Below, in pieces: positions 9,087 to 19,431 of a DNA stretch of 52,943 nt. Made by a program: the position numbers and the translations under genes. The DNA comes from Mycobacterium innocens (GTDB taxonomy: Bacteria > Actinomycetota > Actinomycetes > Mycobacteriales > Mycobacteriaceae): contig NZ_UPHQ01000122.1 in NCBI RefSeq assembly GCF_900566055.1, positions 1-52,943 of the forward strand, given 5' to 3'. How positions within the stretch are numbered: position 1 is the first letter of the stretch; every line of letters starts with the position of its first letter. The notes under the pieces are model-generated. The model ran no database searches and was not told the DNA's origin. It saw only the letters and a program-made list of their open reading frames with translations.

Positions 9087-9532
9087 CAATCGGCCTTGCC
9101 CAGGGCGAACGCCGGGATCGTCGGTGCCGCGGCGCGCAACTCGTCATCGCCGGATTGTGGGGTCAAGCCTCCGACATACCCTTTGACCTGCCAATACCAC
9201 TTGGCCAGATAGCGGCTCAGGACTTTCGGTTTGGCATCGTCGGCCAGCTCGCTGACCATCGCGTTCTTGCTACGCCGACGCGGACCAATGGCGACGGCAC
9301 CTGCCGCTCTGACATTGCGCGCCCATTGCGTGTCACCGCGGGGTGACACCACGTAGTCCACGCCGTCGACAGTCAGCAGGTTGACCACCGCGGGTCGTAG
9401 TTTGCCCGTCTTGCGGCCCCGGACGCGCAGCACCCGGGTGCCGGCGATGCTGATCCCGAGTTCCGCCAGCCAACGGACAGCGGTGTTCGCGGAACGGGCG
9501 GTCCGGGTGGGCGATTGGTAGCGGGCGGTCAT
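9083..9532 (-). CDS. deazaflavin (F420)-dependent nitroreductase-family protein
   Basis: A 149-residue protein of the DUF385/Ddn-like split beta-barrel family. Supporting segments are [17 protein letters not shown], then [19 protein letters not shown] and VRAAG. These are the strand and phosphate-contact regions that bind coenzyme F420 in this family. The start chosen is the ATG at 9532, with GAAAGGAG just upstream; a longer frame to 9625 lacks a ribosome site. It is divergent from a TetR regulator across a 126-base region with a palindromic operator candidate, so it is the likely target of that regulator. The substrate is unknown. Confidence 0.8.
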   Translation of the reverse strand: MTARYQSPTRTARSANTAVRWLAELGISIAGTRVLRVRGRKTGKLRPAVVNLLTVDGVDYVVSPRGDTQWARNVRAAGAVAIGPRRRSKNAMVSELADDAKPKVLSRYLAKWYWQVKGYVGGLTPQSGDDELRAAAPTIPAFALGKADC

Positions 9533-9571
9533 GGCGCTCCTTTCGAGCCTCTCGAGCCTTGTGAAGCTTCC

Positions 9572-9586
9572 GAGAGCACTGCTCTC
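9572..9586. promoter_or_regulatory. palindrome, candidate TetR operator
   Basis: GAGAGCA-C-TGCTCTC is a perfect 7+7 palindrome with one central base, midway between the divergent starts at 9532 (minus) and 9659 (plus). Its size and position are typical of a TetR-family operator that would control both the regulator and the oxidoreductase. A weaker inverted pair GGTTA/TAACC lies close by at 9593-9610. Confidence 0.55.
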
Positions 9587-9658
9587 TAAACTGGTTACGC
9601 TGCCATAACCCTGAAACAAAAGCAAGAGCGGCGATCTCGGTTATGTCAGAATTGCGGC

Positions 9659-10345
9659 GTGGGCAAACGCCAGGAGGCCAGGGAGCAGATCGAGGCCAAG
9701 ATCGTCGAGCTCGGCCGCCGCCACCTGGTGGATCACGGGGCAGCCGGGCTATCGCTACGTGCGATTGCCCGCGACCTGGGCATGGTTTCCTCAGCGGTAT
9801 ATCGGTACGTATCCAGCCGCGACGAGCTCCTGACGTTGCTGCTTGTCGACGCATACTCCGATCTGGCCGACACCGTGGACCACGCTCGCGCCGAGGCCGG
9901 CCTCGACTCATGGAGCGACGACGTCATCGCCATCGCCCATGCCGTCCGCCGCTGGGCCGTCGAGCACCCGGCGCAATGGGCGCTGCTGTACGGCAGCCCC
10001 GTCCCCGGGTATCACGCGCCACCAGAACGTACCGTCGGCGTCGGTACCCGCGTGGTCCGAGCGTTCTTCGACGCAATTGCGGCGGCGATTGCCACCGGCG
10101 ACATCATTTTGACGAATAACGTTGCCTCCCAGCCGATGTCATCGGATTTCGAGCGGCTTCGCCGAGAGTTCGACTTTCCCGGCGATGACCGTGTGGTCGT
10201 CAAGTGCTTCTTGCTGTGGGCTGGTGTGGTGGGTGCGATCAGCCTGGAGGTGTTCGGACAGTACGGCGCCGACACGCTGACCGAGCCGCGTCAGGTCTTC
10301 GACAGTCAGATACGGCTACTGGTCGACGTCTTGGCTCAGCATTGA
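9659..10345 (+). CDS. TetR family transcriptional regulator (Rv1816-like)
   Basis: A 228-residue regulator beginning at GTG. The helix-turn-helix is the segment LSLRAIARDLGMVSSAVYRY (about residues 30-50), followed by SSRDELLTLLL, the usual TetR connection into the ligand domain. The C-terminal 150 residues are the all-helical ligand and dimer domain with an Ala-rich WAVEHPAQWALLYG segment. It probably represses itself and the divergent F420-type oxidoreductase through the palindrome at 9572-9586. In synteny it equals Rv1816. The ligand is unknown. Confidence 0.9.
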   Translation: MGKRQEAREQIEAKIVELGRRHLVDHGAAGLSLRAIARDLGMVSSAVYRYVSSRDELLTLLLVDAYSDLADTVDHARAEAGLDSWSDDVIAIAHAVRRWAVEHPAQWALLYGSPVPGYHAPPERTVGVGTRVVRAFFDAIAAAIATGDIILTNNVASQPMSSDFERLRREFDFPGDDRVVVKCFLLWAGVVGAISLEVFGQYGADTLTEPRQVFDSQIRLLVDVLAQH

Positions 10346-10469
10346 GATGCGGTCATCGCCAAGAATTAGAACGTGTTCATCCGTCTCATTCGGGCCAGCT
10401 GCCGGCGATGACGGCAAAGTTCCTGCGGGCCCTTTCTGGTGCCACCAGGCTGAGCTATCCTGCGAGGCG

Positions 10470-10970
10470 ATGAACTTTCCCGTTCCGTCGCCGACGCAGA
10501 TCGCATGGGTGACCAAGGACCTGGATGCCACGGAAACCGCGCTCACCGGCCTATTGGGTGTCCGGAGGTGGGTACGGATACCCGATGTGCACTTTGCTCC
10601 CGATACTTGCAGCTACTACGGTGAACCCGCCGACTTCGTCGCGAGCATCTCACTGAGCTACCTGGGCGACATGCAGTTAGAGCTCATCTCCCCGGTCCGC
10701 GGGGAGAATATCTATAGTGATTATCTGCGTGACTCTGGTCCCGGGCTGCACCACATCTGCATGGAAGCCGAGAGCCCGCAGCGGCTGGAGGCTGCACTGG
10801 TCGAGGCGGCCGAAAACGGCGCCGCTGTGGTCCAGCGGGGCGTGATGCCCGGCGGGATTCAGTTTGCCTATGTGGCGGCACCGCAGGCCGGGGTGCCGTT
10901 TGTGGAGATCGCGTATTTCTCGCCGGAGATCAGGGCGTTCTACGACTACATCAAACGGGAGCAACGGTGA
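10470..10970 (+). CDS. VOC (glyoxalase-fold) superfamily protein
   Basis: A 166-residue protein with two beta-alpha-beta-beta-beta modules of the vicinal oxygen chelate fold. Candidate metal ligands are QLELISP (Glu), GLHHICMEA (His) and PFVEIAYF (Glu). The first ligand position, often His in HIGI-type motifs, is Gln in TQIAWVTKDLD, which is tolerated in some glyoxalase I enzymes. The GLHHICMEA segment recalls methylmalonyl-CoA epimerases but is not decisive. The last codon overlaps the GTG of the next gene (GTGA), so the two are almost certainly cotranscribed and perhaps act on the same substrate. An upstream frame to 10347 has no start support. Confidence 0.78.
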   Translation: MNFPVPSPTQIAWVTKDLDATETALTGLLGVRRWVRIPDVHFAPDTCSYYGEPADFVASISLSYLGDMQLELISPVRGENIYSDYLRDSGPGLHHICMEAESPQRLEAALVEAAENGAAVVQRGVMPGGIQFAYVAAPQAGVPFVEIAYFSPEIRAFYDYIKREQR

Positions 10971-12454
10971 GCACCGACCTACCAGCGACGGTCAGTGCGG
11001 ACTCGGTGGCGTCATGGTCGGACGACGTCGATGTGGTGGTGATCGGCTTCGGCATCGCCGGCGGCTGTGCGGCGGTGACGGCGGCTGCGGCGGGCGCTCG
11101 GGTGCTGGTGCTCGAGCGGGCCGCCGCGGCGGGCGGCACCACGTCGCTTGCCGGCGGGCATTTCTACCTGGGCGGCGGGACCGCGGTCCAGCAGGCGACC
11201 GGTCATCCTGATTCGCCGGACGAGATGTATAAGTACCTGGTTGCGGTGTCGCGGCAGCCCGATCACGCCAAGATCCGGGCTTACTGCGAGGACAGTGTGG
11301 AGCATTTCAACTGGCTGGAAGACCTGGGCTTTCAGTTCGAGCGCAGCTACTTTCCGGGCAAGGCGGTGATCCAGCCCAACACCGAGGGGCTGATGTTCAC
11401 CGGCAACGAGAAGGTCTGGCCCTTCTTCGAGAAGGCGGTGCCGGCACCGCGTGGCCATAAGGTGCCCGTGCCCGGCGACACTGGCGGCGCCAGCATGGTG
11501 ATCGATCTACTACTCAAGCGAGCGGCGAGTTTGGGCGTGCAAATCCGCTACGAGACCGGGGCCACCGAGCTCATCGTGGACGGCTTGGGGGCAGTGACCG
11601 GAGTGATGTGGAAGCGATTCTCCGAAACGGGGGCGATCAAAGCCAAATCGGTGATCATCGCCGCCGGGGGATTCGTGATGAACCCGGACATGGTGGCCAA
11701 GTACACCCCGAAACTGGCCGAGAAACCGTTCGTGCTGGGCAACACCTATGACGACGGCCTGGGCATCCGGATGGGCGTTTCGGCCGGCGGCGCCACCGAG
11801 CACATGGATCAGATTTTCATCACGGCTCCGCCGTACCCGCCGTCCATCCTGCTCACCGGAGTGATCGTCAACAAGCTCGGGCGGCGGTTCGTCGCCGAGG
11901 ATTCTTACCACTCGCGGACTGCGGGTTTCATCATGGACCAGCCGGACAGCGCGGCGTATCTGATCGTCGACGAGGCGCACCTGGAACGTCCCACGATGCC
12001 GCTGGTCCCATTGATCGACGGCTGGGAAACGGTCGCAGAGATGGAAGCTGCGCTGGGCATTCCGCGAGGCAACCTGACGGCGACCCTGGACCGCTACAAC
12101 ACCTATGCCGCGCGCGGCGAAGATCCCGACTTTCACAAGCAGCCGGAATTCCTTGCGCCACAAGACAAAGGGCCGTGGGGAGCGTTCGACATGTCACTGG
12201 GTAAGGCGATGTATGCCGGCTTCACCCTCGGTGGGCTGGCCACGTCGGTGGACGGTGAGGTGCTACGCGAAGACGGCACCGTCGTGCCGGCCTTGTATGC
12301 GGCCGGAGCGTGTGCATCCAACATCGCCCAGGATGGCAAGGGCTATGCCAGTGGTACACAGCTGGGCGAGGGCTCGTTCTTCGGCCGCCGCGCCGGAGCG
12401 CACGCGGCCCGGCGGGCCGGGGGCGCGACACCGAGATTGCGGCTATGGTCGTGA
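10967..12454 (+). CDS. FAD-dependent dehydrogenase, fumarate reductase/ketosteroid dehydrogenase type (Rv1817-like)
   Basis: A 495-residue flavoprotein of the FAD_binding_2 family. VDVVVIGFGIAGGCAAVT near residue 25 is the dinucleotide motif, LERAAAAGGTTSLAGG the following FAD contact, and the C-terminal LYAAGACASNIAQDG the closing FAD motif. This architecture is shared by flavocytochrome c fumarate reductases and 3-ketosteroid delta-1 dehydrogenases, so the substrate is probably a steroid-like or dicarboxylic compound. It is translationally coupled to the VOC gene by a four-base overlap. H37Rv has PE_PGRS33 between this gene and bacA; here the bacA stop is only 58 bases downstream. Confidence 0.87.
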   Translation: MSTDLPATVSADSVASWSDDVDVVVIGFGIAGGCAAVTAAAAGARVLVLERAAAAGGTTSLAGGHFYLGGGTAVQQATGHPDSPDEMYKYLVAVSRQPDHAKIRAYCEDSVEHFNWLEDLGFQFERSYFPGKAVIQPNTEGLMFTGNEKVWPFFEKAVPAPRGHKVPVPGDTGGASMVIDLLLKRAASLGVQIRYETGATELIVDGLGAVTGVMWKRFSETGAIKAKSVIIAAGGFVMNPDMVAKYTPKLAEKPFVLGNTYDDGLGIRMGVSAGGATEHMDQIFITAPPYPPSILLTGVIVNKLGRRFVAEDSYHSRTAGFIMDQPDSAAYLIVDEAHLERPTMPLVPLIDGWETVAEMEAALGIPRGNLTATLDRYNTYAARGEDPDFHKQPEFLAPQDKGPWGAFDMSLGKAMYAGFTLGGLATSVDGEVLREDGTVVPALYAAGACASNIAQDGKGYASGTQLGEGSFFGRRAGAHAARRAGGATPRLRLWS

Positions 12455-12511
12455 CTCCGGTCGAATCCACAGCCCCCACGGCAATCTCGGCGCGGGATTC
12501 AGCGATTGAGC

Positions 12512-14431
12512 CTAGACCCGCACCGGCTCCTTCGTCACCGGGCTCAGCCGCCATGGCCCGCCGCCCAGTAATTCAAGCTGTTGGTCGTGCAGCCGCTCAA
12601 GCGCGGGGCGGTGGCTGACGCTGACGATGATGCAATCCGGCAGCTCGCGCCGAAGCAGCTCGTAGAGCGCGAATTCCAGACCCGCGTCGAGCGCCGACGT
12701 GCTCTCGTCGAGGAATACGGCTTTGGGTTTGGTGAGCAGGATGCGGGCGAAGGCAACGCGCTGCTGCTCGCCGGGGGACAGCACCTTGGCCCAGTCGCGT
12801 TCCTCTTCGAGCCGGTCGCATAGCGGCGCGAGGGCCACCTTGGTGAGCGTGTCGCGCACGATGTCGTCGGGGATGACGAATGGGGGATTCGGGTAGCACA
12901 CCACGTCCCGCAGAGTGCCCAGCGGCACATACGGCAACTGGGACAAGAACATCGTTTCGTTGTCGCCGTCCGGACGGCGCAGGGTCCCCGAGGCGTATGG
13001 CCACAGTTCGGCCAGGCTGCGCAGCAACGAGGTCTTGCCGGACCCTGAACGGCCGGTGATCACCAGCGAATCCCCGCGGTCCAGCCGCACATCGAGCGGA
13101 TCGATCAGCCGGTCTCCGGCGGGCGTGCGCACTTCGATCTCGTTGAGCTCAACGGACTCGTCGTCACTTGGCCTGGTCAGCACCGCGGGCAGCGCGCGGC
13201 CCTTCTCGTTGGCGTCAACCAGGCCGTACAACCGGATGATCGCCGCGCGGAACGAGGCGAACGCGTCGTAGTTGTTGCGGAAGAACGACAACGAGTCGTG
13301 AATATTGCCGAACGCGGTGGCCGTCTGACTCACGTCGCCGAATTCAATTTGCCCGGCAAACAATCGAGGTGCCTGGATCACCCACGGCAACGGAACAATC
13401 GTCTGACTCACCGACAGGTTCCATCCGTTGAAAGCGATGCTGCGGCGAACGTATCGGCGGTAGTTGTCGATCACCGGCCGGAACCGCTGCTGCAGTTGCG
13501 CGCCCTCGACCCGCTCACCGCGGTAGAAGCCCACGGCTTCGGCGGCGTCTCGCAGTCGCACCAGCGCGTACCGGAAAGCGGCATTGAGCTTTTCGTTACG
13601 GAAACTGAGCCAGATCAGTGGACGCCCGATGACGAAGGAAATGACCGTGGCAACGAGCACATAACCAAGAACGGTCCAAAACATTGCCCGGGGGAAAGAG
13701 ACACCCCAGAGATTCAGGGTTCCGGAGAGGTTCCACAGGATCGCGGTGAAGGAAATTACCGAGATAATCGATTGCACAGCCCCGAAAAGCAGCGTGCTAC
13801 CCGTCCCGTTGGACGGCGCGTTGGGCGTGCCACCCACTCCGGCGGTGAAGATATCGATGTCCTGCTGGATACGCTGGTCCGGGTTGTCGATCGTCTCGTC
13901 GATAAACAGATCCCGGTAGTAGGCCCTGCCGTCGAGCCAATCCCTGGTGAGGTGGTCCGTCAGCCACACCCTCCAGGCGATGATGAAGCGCTGCGTCAGA
14001 TAGATGTCGGCCATCACCCGGACCACGTGTATCACGGCCATGACGCTGAAAACCCCGATCGACATCCAAAACCCTTGCACGCCTGAGCGTTTCACCGCCT
14101 CATCGCCGGCGGCGGCACCTTGGAATGCTTTCTGCAAGGCGGTGTACATGTCGTTGCCCTGGTAGCTGAACAGCACATTCAGGCGCACGGCCAGGACCAC
14201 CGATAGCAACAGCACACCCAGCATCAGCCACACCCCAATGCTCCTGGGTCCGACGAAGTACTCACGGGTGATCCGCCAGTACTGTCGCCCCCAGGGAGTC
14301 AGAAACCTGAGCAGAACCAGCACGACCAGGACACAGACGGCGCTGATCGCCCAGGCTTTGCCGATCCAGTACAGCGAATCCACAAATGCCCCCGACCAGT
14401 CGATCGAGGGAGTAAACGGCTTCGGGCCCAA
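12512..14431 (-). CDS. bacA: BacA-type ABC transporter (vitamin B12 / hydrophilic-compound importer)
   Basis: A 639-residue fused membrane and ATPase protein, the length of Rv1819c. The N-terminal half (about residues 20-330) is the SbmA/BacA-like membrane domain, including [14 protein letters not shown] and [12 protein letters not shown]. The C-terminal half is an ABC ATPase: Walker [10 protein letters not shown] near residue 465, signature [16 protein letters not shown], and Walker [14 protein letters not shown]. The M. tuberculosis protein imports vitamin B12, bleomycin and other hydrophilic molecules through a large water-filled cavity and supports chronic infection. The gene is divergent from ilvG with about 94 bases between starts. 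Confidence 0.95.
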   Translation of the reverse strand: MGPKPFTPSIDWSGAFVDSLYWIGKAWAISAVCVLVVLVLLRFLTPWGRQYWRITREYFVGPRSIGVWLMLGVLLLSVVLAVRLNVLFSYQGNDMYTALQKAFQGAAAGDEAVKRSGVQGFWMSIGVFSVMAVIHVVRVMADIYLTQRFIIAWRVWLTDHLTRDWLDGRAYYRDLFIDETIDNPDQRIQQDIDIFTAGVGGTPNAPSNGTGSTLLFGAVQSIISVISFTAILWNLSGTLNLWGVSFPRAMFWTVLGYVLVATVISFVIGRPLIWLSFRNEKLNAAFRYALVRLRDAAEAVGFYRGERVEGAQLQQRFRPVIDNYRRYVRRSIAFNGWNLSVSQTIVPLPWVIQAPRLFAGQIEFGDVSQTATAFGNIHDSLSFFRNNYDAFASFRAAIIRLYGLVDANEKGRALPAVLTRPSDDESVELNEIEVRTPAGDRLIDPLDVRLDRGDSLVITGRSGSGKTSLLRSLAELWPYASGTLRRPDGDNETMFLSQLPYVPLGTLRDVVCYPNPPFVIPDDIVRDTLTKVALAPLCDRLEEERDWAKVLSPGEQQRVAFARILLTKPKAVFLDESTSALDAGLEFALYELLRRELPDCIIVSVSHRPALERLHDQQLELLGGGPWRLSPVTKEPVRV

Positions 14432-14525
14432 GGTCGATGCTCCTCACGGTCGAGGTGTTCAGGCGGCTGCTGAACAGAAATCCTTCGGCGAAGGTACCGG
14501 AAGGATGCAGATAGGCTTTCGAAAT

Positions 14526-16175
14526 ATGACGGATATGAGCGCCGGCGCCGCCCCAGCCCAGACGATGCATGCGGGACGGCTGATAGCGCGACGGCTCAAA
14601 GCCAGCGGTATCGACACGGTTTTCACACTGTCGGGCGGACACCTGTTTTCGGTCTACGACGGCTGCCGCGAGGAAGGCATCCGGCTGATCGACACCCGTC
14701 ATGAGCAGAGTGCCGCCTTCGCTGCCGAGGGCTGGTCCAAGGTGACGAGGGTGCCCGGGGTGGCCGCACTCACCGCGGGTCCGGGCGTCACCAACGGGAT
14801 GAGCGCGATGGCTGCCGCCCAACAGAACCAGTCGCCGCTCGTGGTGCTCGGCGGTCGGGCGCCGGCATTGCGGTGGGGGATGGGCTCTTTGCAGGAGATC
14901 GACCACGTACCTTTTGTCGCGCCGCTGGCACGCTTTGCCGCCACCGCGCAGTCAGCAGACGATACGGGCCGGCTGGTCGACGACGCACTGCAGGCCGCGG
15001 TTGGAGCCCCGTCGGGGGTGGCTTTCGTGGATTTTCCGATGGACCACGTGTTCTCCATGTCCGACGATGACGGTCGTCCCGGCGCACTGACGGGCTTACC
15101 CACGGCCGCACGCCCCGACGGTGACGCCCTGGACCGGGCCGCCAGCCTGCTCTCGGCGGCCCGACGTCCGGTCATCATGGCGGGCACCAACGTCTGGTGG
15201 GGACACGCGGAGGCTGCGCTACTGCGTCTTGCCGAGGTACGCCGGATTCCGGTGCTGATGAACGGGATGGCCCGTGGCGCTGTGCCTGCTGACCACCCGC
15301 TGGCTTTTTCCCGGGCACGGTCGAAAGCGTTGGGGCAGGCCGACGTTGCCCTGATCGTCGGTGTGCCCATGGATTTCCGTCTGGGATTCGGCGGAGTTTT
15401 CGGGTCGCAGACCCAGCTCGTCGTCGCCGACCGCGCCGAACCGGAGCGCGGTCATCCGCGCGCCGTGGCGGCCGGCCTCTACGGGGATCTGAGCGCGATC
15501 CTGTTGGCGCTGACCGGACCCGGCGCCGACCACCGGGACTGGATCGATGAGCTTCGGACCACCGAGACGGCGGCGCGCGACGCGGAAAAAGTCGAGCTTG
15601 CCGAGGAACGGATCCCGCTGCATCCGATGCGGGTCTACGCCGAGTTGGCTCCACTATTGGACCGCGACGCCATCGTGGTGATCGACGCCGGTGACTTCGG
15701 GTCCTACGCCGGGCGGGTGATCGACAGCTATCAGCCGGGTTGCTGGCTGGACAGCGGTCCCTTCGGCTGTCTGGGTTCTGGGCCTGGTTACGCCTTGGCC
15801 GCAAAATTGGCCCGACCGCAGCGTCAAGTGGTGTTGCTGCAAGGTGACGGCGCGTTCGGGTTCAGCGGCATGGAGTGGGACACCCTGGTTCGGCACAATG
15901 TGCCGGTGGTGTCGATAGTCGGCAATAACGGCATCTGGGGTTTGGAGAAGCACCCGATGGAGGCGTTGTACGGCTACTCGGTGGTGGCCGAGCTACGCCC
16001 GGGAACCCGCTACGACGAGGTGGCGCGTGCCCTGGGTGCGCACGGTGAACTGGTGTCGACGCCTGCCGAGCTGCGCCCGGCGCTGCAGCGGGCCTTCGCC
16101 AGTGGTCTGCCGTCGGTCGTCAACGTGCTGACCGACCCTACTGTCGCGTACCCGCGGCGGTCGAACTTGGCCTGA
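14526..16175 (+). CDS. ilvG: acetolactate synthase-like thiamine diphosphate enzyme
   Basis: A 549-residue ThDP enzyme with the three expected domains: an N-terminal Pyr domain with the catalytic Glu in [14 protein letters not shown], a middle domain, and a C-terminal PP domain with the [14 protein letters not shown] cofactor motif. It matches Rv1820 (ilvG, 547 residues) closely. Although called acetolactate synthase, it differs from the housekeeping IlvB and may have another alpha-keto acid substrate. The frame is open far upstream, but recognisable protein begins at MTDMSAG, so the ATG at 14526 is chosen (ATG at 14535 is an alternative). No strong ribosome site is visible. Confidence 0.92.
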   Translation: MTDMSAGAAPAQTMHAGRLIARRLKASGIDTVFTLSGGHLFSVYDGCREEGIRLIDTRHEQSAAFAAEGWSKVTRVPGVAALTAGPGVTNGMSAMAAAQQNQSPLVVLGGRAPALRWGMGSLQEIDHVPFVAPLARFAATAQSADDTGRLVDDALQAAVGAPSGVAFVDFPMDHVFSMSDDDGRPGALTGLPTAARPDGDALDRAASLLSAARRPVIMAGTNVWWGHAEAALLRLAEVRRIPVLMNGMARGAVPADHPLAFSRARSKALGQADVALIVGVPMDFRLGFGGVFGSQTQLVVADRAEPERGHPRAVAAGLYGDLSAILLALTGPGADHRDWIDELRTTETAARDAEKVELAEERIPLHPMRVYAELAPLLDRDAIVVIDAGDFGSYAGRVIDSYQPGCWLDSGPFGCLGSGPGYALAAKLARPQRQVVLLQGDGAFGFSGMEWDTLVRHNVPVVSIVGNNGIWGLEKHPMEALYGYSVVAELRPGTRYDEVARALGAHGELVSTPAELRPALQRAFASGLPSVVNVLTDPTVAYPRRSNLA

Positions 16176-16263
16176 TGCGCAAAGATACGGTCTGCCGAGG
16201 CGGCGCGCGTCGCCGGTAACCAGGTCCGCCCGCGCCAGCGGCGGGGTCACGTACCGTTGACGT

Positions 16264-18600
16264 GTGCCCAAGACCACACGCGCTGAACCAGGCCGCCTGA
16301 GCAGCCGATTTTGGCGACTTCTCGGCGCCAGTACGGAAAAGAATCGAAACCGGTCCCTGACCCAGGTGACCGCTTCGGCAGAGTACGACAAAGAAGCCGC
16401 CGACCTCACCGACGAAAAGCTGCGCCGCGCGGCCGGGCTGCTCAACCTCGACGATCTCGCGGACTCCGCCGACATCCCCCAGTTTCTGGCCATCGCCCGG
16501 GAAGCAGCCGAGCGGGCGACCGATCTACGCCCGTTCGACGTGCAATTGCTGGGTGCACTGCGCATGCTCGCCGGTGACGTGATCGAAATGGCGACCGGTG
16601 AGGGCAAGACGCTTGCCGGCGCGATCGCGGCCGCCGGCTATGCACTGGCCGGCCGGCATGTCCACGTCGTGACCATCAACGACTACTTGGCCCGCCGCGA
16701 CGCGGAGTGGATGGGCCCGCTGTTGGAGGCGTTGGGCCTGACGGTCGGATGGATCACCGCCGAGTCGACCAGCGAGGACCGCAAGGCGGCATACGGCTGT
16801 GATGTCACCTATGCCTCGGTCAACGAGATCGGTTTCGATGTGCTGCGCGATCAGCTGGTCACCGACGTGGAAGACCTGGTATCGCCCAATCCGGACGTGG
16901 CTCTCATCGACGAGGCCGACTCCGTCCTCGTCGACGAGGCGCTGGTGCCGTTGGTTCTGGCCGGCACCACCCACCGGGAGACGCCGCGGCTGGAAATCAT
17001 CCGCCTGATTGCCGAGTTGGTCCCCGGCACCGACTATGAGACCGACTCCGACAGCCGCAACGTGCACTTGACCGACACCGGCGCTCGCAAAGTCGAGAAG
17101 GCGCTCGGTGGCATCGACTTGTACTCCGAGGAACATGTGGGCACCACGCTGACCGAGGTCAACGTCGCCCTGCACGCGCATGTGCTGTTGCAGCGCGATG
17201 TGCACTACATCGTCCGGGACGGCGCGGTACATCTGATCAATTCCTCGCGCGGGCGCATCGCACAACTGCAGCGCTGGCCGGACGGGCTGCAGGCCGCCGT
17301 CGAAGCCAAGGAGGGCATCGAGACCACCGAAACCGGCGAGGTGCTCGACACCATCACGGTCCAGGCGCTGATCAACCGCTACGCCACGGTGTGCGGTATG
17401 ACCGGTACCGCGCTGGCCGCCGGTGAACAACTGCGCCAGTTCTACAAGCTCGGTGTGTCGCCGATACCACCCAACACCCCGAACATCCGAGAAGACGAGG
17501 CCGACCGGGTTTACATCACCGCGGCGGCTAAGAACGACGCGATCGTCGCGCATATCGCCGAAGTACACGACACCGGGCAGCCGGTGCTGGTCGGCACGCA
17601 TGACGTTGCCGAGTCCGAGGATTTGCATGAAAGGCTGCTGCGACGCGGCGTTCCCGCGGTAGTGCTCAACGCGAAAAACGACGCGGAGGAGGCGCAGGTG
17701 ATTGCCGAGGCCGGCAAATTCGATGCGGTCACCGTGTCGACGCAGATGGCCGGACGCGGCACCGACATTCGGCTGGGCGGCTCCGACGAAGCCGACCACG
17801 ACCGGGTCGCCGAACTGGGTGGCCTGCATGTTGTCGGCACCGGCCGCCATCACACCCAGCGGTTGGACAACCAGTTGCGCGGGCGGGCCGGACGCCAGGG
17901 CGACCCAGGGTCGTCGGTGTTCTTCTCGAGCTGGGAAGACGACGTCGTCGCGGCCAACCTCGACACCAACAAATTGCCGATGGACACCGACGAGGACGGC
18001 CGAATCGTCAGTCCGAAGACCGGTAGTTTGCTCGACCATGCCCAGCGCGTCGCTGAGGGTCGGCTGCTGGATGTGCATGCGAACACCTGGCGCTACAACC
18101 AGTTGATCGCCCAACAACGCGCCATCATCGTCGAACGACGAAACACCTTGCTGCGCACCGCGACCGCGCGTGAGGAACTGGCCGAACTGGCGCCCGAGAG
18201 GTACCAGGAGCTGGCTCAGGCGATGTCCAAGGACGGGTCCGAAGAGCGCCTCGAGAAGATCTGCCGGCTGATCATGCTGTACCACCTGGACCGCGGCTGG
18301 GCCGATCACCTGGCTTATCTGGCCGACATCCGGGAGAGCATCCACCTGCGAGCGCTGGGTCGGCAGAACCCGCTCGACGAGTTCCACCGGTTGGCGGTGG
18401 ATGCGTTCGCGTCGCTGGCCGCAGATGCGATCGAGGCCGCACAGCAGACATTTGAAACGGCCAATGTTCTCGAACAAGAGCCCGGGCTGGATCTGTCCAA
18501 GCTGGCGCGGCCGACGTCGACGTGGACCTACATGGTCAACGACAACCCACTGTCCGATGACACGTTGTCCACGCTCAGCCTGCCCGGCGTGTTCCGCTGA
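16264..18600 (+). CDS. secA2: accessory Sec translocase ATPase SecA2
   Basis: A 778-residue SecA-type motor. Nucleotide-binding domain 1 has Walker [10 protein letters not shown] (near residue 117) and DEAD-type Walker [15 protein letters not shown]. Domain 2 has [16 protein letters not shown] and [14 protein letters not shown]. It is shorter than SecA1 (about 950 residues) and lacks the C-terminal zinc and SecB-binding tail, as expected for SecA2. It exports a small set of proteins, such as SodA and PknG in M. tuberculosis, and is needed for full virulence. The start is GTG. The complementary strand is open for over 2 kb because of codon bias and is not a gene. Confidence 0.96.
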   Translation: MPKTTRAEPGRLSSRFWRLLGASTEKNRNRSLTQVTASAEYDKEAADLTDEKLRRAAGLLNLDDLADSADIPQFLAIAREAAERATDLRPFDVQLLGALRMLAGDVIEMATGEGKTLAGAIAAAGYALAGRHVHVVTINDYLARRDAEWMGPLLEALGLTVGWITAESTSEDRKAAYGCDVTYASVNEIGFDVLRDQLVTDVEDLVSPNPDVALIDEADSVLVDEALVPLVLAGTTHRETPRLEIIRLIAELVPGTDYETDSDSRNVHLTDTGARKVEKALGGIDLYSEEHVGTTLTEVNVALHAHVLLQRDVHYIVRDGAVHLINSSRGRIAQLQRWPDGLQAAVEAKEGIETTETGEVLDTITVQALINRYATVCGMTGTALAAGEQLRQFYKLGVSPIPPNTPNIREDEADRVYITAAAKNDAIVAHIAEVHDTGQPVLVGTHDVAESEDLHERLLRRGVPAVVLNAKNDAEEAQVIAEAGKFDAVTVSTQMAGRGTDIRLGGSDEADHDRVAELGGLHVVGTGRHHTQRLDNQLRGRAGRQGDPGSSVFFSSWEDDVVAANLDTNKLPMDTDEDGRIVSPKTGSLLDHAQRVAEGRLLDVHANTWRYNQLIAQQRAIIVERRNTLLRTATAREELAELAPERYQELAQAMSKDGSEERLEKICRLIMLYHLDRGWADHLAYLADIRESIHLRALGRQNPLDEFHRLAVDAFASLAADAIEAAQQTFETANVLEQEPGLDLSKLARPTSTWTYMVNDNPLSDDTLSTLSLPGVFR

Positions 18601-18689
18601 GCCTGTCGGGCGTGAGCCGCCCGAATGTAACGCCAGTGCAAAAAACGGTGCGCCGGAAATCGCCACAGCGTTACGCTCGCGGTATGCCG

Positions 18690-18780
18690 CCGGTCCGCCG
18701 TGCGGACCGGATCGTCGCCGGGCCCGGCCTAACCGCCCGGCTCCTCACCGGTCCGCCGTGCGGACCGGATCGTCGCCGGG
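18690..18780. repeat. two identical 33-bp hairpin-forming direct repeats
   Basis: Positions 18690-18722 and 18748-18780 carry the same 33 bases, separated by 25 bases. Each begins with a perfect 9-bp stem (CCGGTCCGC and GCGGACCGG) around the 3-base loop CGT. A looser pair, GTAACGC at 18627-18633 and GCGTTAC at 18668-18674, precedes them. The block sits between secA2 and pgsA2, and could be a tandem terminator, a transcript-stabilising structure or a small REP-like repeat. Confidence 0.85.
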
Positions 18781-18795
18781 CTAAGGTCACGGCTC

Positions 18796-19431
18796 ATGGA
18801 GCCGGTACCCACCCACAATCGGGTGCTGACGGTACCTAACGTGCTGAGCGCCATCCGCCTGGCGCTGATTCCGGTGTTCGTCTACGTCATGCTGATTGCG
18901 CACATCCATGGCTGGGCGGTGGCGATCTTGGTGTTCAGCGGCGCGTCCGATTGGGCAGACGGCAAAATCGCCCGGCTGCTCAACCAGTCGTCGCGGCTGG
19001 GCGTGCTGCTGGACCCGGCCGTCGACCGGCTTTACATGGTGACCGTGCCCATCGTGTTGGCGCTGAGCGGGACTGTGCCGTGGTGGTTTGTGCTCACCCT
19101 GCTGGCGCGTGACGCCGCGCTGGCTGCGACGCTGCCGCTGCTGTGGAGCCGCGGCCTGTCGGCCCTGCCGGTCACCTACATCGGCAAGGCGGCGACTTTC
19201 GCCCTGATGGCCGGCTTTCCGATACTGCTGTTGGGGCAGTGGGACGCGTTATGGAGCCGCATCCTCGGCGCCTGCGGGTGGGCGTTTCTGATCTGGGGTA
19301 TGTATGCGTACCTGTGGGCGTTTGTGCTGTACGTGGTGCAGATGACGATGGTGGTTCGGCGGATGCCCAAGCTCAAGTACCGGGCGTATCAACCAATTGC
19401 GCGAAAAGCGGGCGGCCATGGCCGAGGTTGA
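18796..19431 (+). CDS. pgsA2: CDP-alcohol phosphatidyltransferase family protein
   Basis: A 211-residue membrane enzyme, near the length of Rv1822 (209). The CDP-alcohol phosphotransferase signature D-x2-DG-x2-AR-x8-G-x3-D-x3-D is complete within residues 55-85: DWADGKIAR, then [10 protein letters not shown]. About six membrane segments surround it. The family joins CDP-diacylglycerol to an alcohol such as glycerol phosphate or inositol. The H37Rv name pgsA2 implies phosphatidylglycerophosphate synthase, but the acceptor is not proven. Its 3' end overlaps the next start by 14 bases, so it heads the DUF881/Sbp cluster as an operon. Confidence 0.92.
   Translation: MEPVPTHNRVLTVPNVLSAIRLALIPVFVYVMLIAHIHGWAVAILVFSGASDWADGKIARLLNQSSRLGVLLDPAVDRLYMVTVPIVLALSGTVPWWFVLTLLARDAALAATLPLLWSRGLSALPVTYIGKAATFALMAGFPILLLGQWDALWSRILGACGWAFLIWGMYAYLWAFVLYVVQMTMVVRRMPKLKYRAYQPIARKAGGHGRG

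Noticed and set aside
16525..18666. 713-codon minus-strand frame over secA2
   Set aside because: SecA2 on the plus strand has all its motifs; the antisense product is low-complexity and unlike any family.
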